Source: Micrococcales bacterium UBA2037
Lineage (GTDB): Bacteria > Actinomycetota > Actinomycetes > Actinomycetales > Microbacteriaceae
Length of the DNA: 5,272 nucleotides
Direction: 5' to 3'
Assembly: GCA_002333405.1 (NCBI GenBank)
Contig: DDBH01000019.1
Span: 3,757 to 9,028 of the forward strand
Part shown: piece by piece, positions 4,660 to 5,272 of the stretch
How the letters are laid out: the number at the start of each line of letters is the position of its first letter
Numbering within the stretch: position 1 is the stretch's first letter
Notes under the pieces: model-generated
Told to the model about the DNA's origin: nothing
Database searches by the model: none
What the model saw: only the letters and a program-made list of their open reading frames with translations
Made by a program: the position numbers and the translations under genes

Positions 4660-5272
4660 TCTCTTCCATTGGAATCAGAAACATCGGCGTCATCAGCTCT
4701 GCAAACCTAGAGTTGGGTCCAGGTTTTACTGCTCTCACCGGAGAAACGGGCGCCGGGAAAACAATGGTTCTAACGGCACTGGGTCTGCTGCTTGGAAACA
4801 GAGCCGACTCGTCCACGGTGCGCACTGGCACCCAGCAGTCCCTGGTTGAAGGTCGTCTGGAAAGCTCCAATGAGGAGCTTTTGGAAAGACTGCAAGGCCT
4901 TGGGGCAGACACTTCGGAAGCCGAGATCCTGATCAACCGCACTGTAAATTCCGATGGCAGGTCGCGGGCTGCCATCGGCGGCGCCTCTGTTCCTATCTCG
5001 GTCCTCCAGGAAATCTCCGCAGATCTGGTGACCATTCACGGACAAAGCGACCAAATCAGACTGCGGTCGGTTAGCAAGCAGCGACAGGCATTGGATCTGT
5101 TCGGTGGCGCGGAGCTGGAATCCGCGAAATCCGACTATCAATCAGGTTTTAGGGAATACCAGGAGCTTAAGTCCAGACTCGAGCGAATGCGCTCCTCCTC
5201 GGAGTCCGACCGCTTGAAAATTGAGTCCCTCAAGCTAAAAATTTCAGACATTGAGGGATTATCAGCCGCCCC
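4656..5272 (+). CDS. recN: DNA repair protein RecN, 5' part
   Basis: RecN is an SMC-like ATPase that gathers at DNA double-strand breaks and promotes RecA-dependent repair. Only the first 205 codons are in the window; the gene runs off the right edge with no stop or frameshift seen. The N-terminal ATPase lobe is typical: IRNIGVISSANLELGPG (7-23), Walker A GETGAGKT (29-36), TALGLLLGNRAD after it, and the IHGQSDQIRL segment (about residues 127-136) with the Q-loop-type HGQ. From about residue 145 a charged, coiled-coil-forming arm begins. The start is TTG at 4656, overlapping the nadK stop (TTGA), with GGAGG (4644-4648) 7 bases upstream inside nadK. The next in-frame ATG is within Walker A at codon 37 and would destroy the ATPase, which confirms the TTG. 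No clear LexA box is visible just upstream, so expression probably follows the nadK transcript. Confidence 0.95.
   Translation, partial: MISSIGIRNIGVISSANLELGPGFTALTGETGAGKTMVLTALGLLLGNRADSSTVRTGTQQSLVEGRLESSNEELLERLQGLGADTSEAEILINRTVNSDGRSRAAIGGASVPISVLQEISADLVTIHGQSDQIRLRSVSKQRQALDLFGGAELESAKSDYQSGFREYQELKSRLERMRSSSESDRLKIESLKLKISDIEGLSAA

Overview
The window runs from the 3' end of an rRNA operon into a compact, same-strand cluster of six protein genes. The order is 23S rRNA (3' part), 5S rRNA, rrn terminator, a TPR-like protein with an Arg/Pro/Asp-rich repeat tail, a HAD-IIA phosphatase, a 39-residue microprotein, tlyA, NAD kinase, and the 5' part of recN. The protein-gene order matches the well-known actinobacterial block Rv1691-Rv1696 of Mycobacterium tuberculosis (TPR protein, HAD phosphatase Rv1692, small protein Rv1693, tlyA, ppnK, recN). 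Base composition looks only moderately G+C rich by eye. A planktonic low-GC Microbacteriaceae (Rhodoluna/Aquiluna-like) is therefore my best guess for the host; this is inference, since no species-specific marker is visible.

Region by region. Bases 1 to about 305 are 23S domain VI, including peptidyl-transferase-centre nucleotides and the intact sarcin-ricin loop. A spacer of about 100 bases with two inverted repeats leads to a complete 5S rRNA (about 404-521), followed by a strong Rho-independent terminator (535-562). Only 30 bases later the protein genes begin and are packed tightly: a 14-base overlap (TPR/HAD), a 2-base gap (HAD/microprotein), a 4-base GTGA overlap (microprotein/tlyA), an 87-base gap (the only sizeable one), then a 4-base TTGA overlap (nadK/recN). 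Four of the six starts are not ATG (TTG, GTG, GTG, TTG), and several look translationally coupled.

Functionally the cluster is mixed: an rRNA 2'-O-methyltransferase (TlyA), a phosphatase probably acting on glycerol phosphate, NADP+ synthesis, and DNA double-strand-break repair (RecN). The least understood parts are the TPR-like protein, whose tail holds 15 units of a hexapeptide repeat, and the microprotein. I see no mobile element, CRISPR array or defence system. This is mostly a conserved core-genome region, and the points of interest are the repeat tail, the microprotein and how the first gene is expressed so close behind the rrn terminator.
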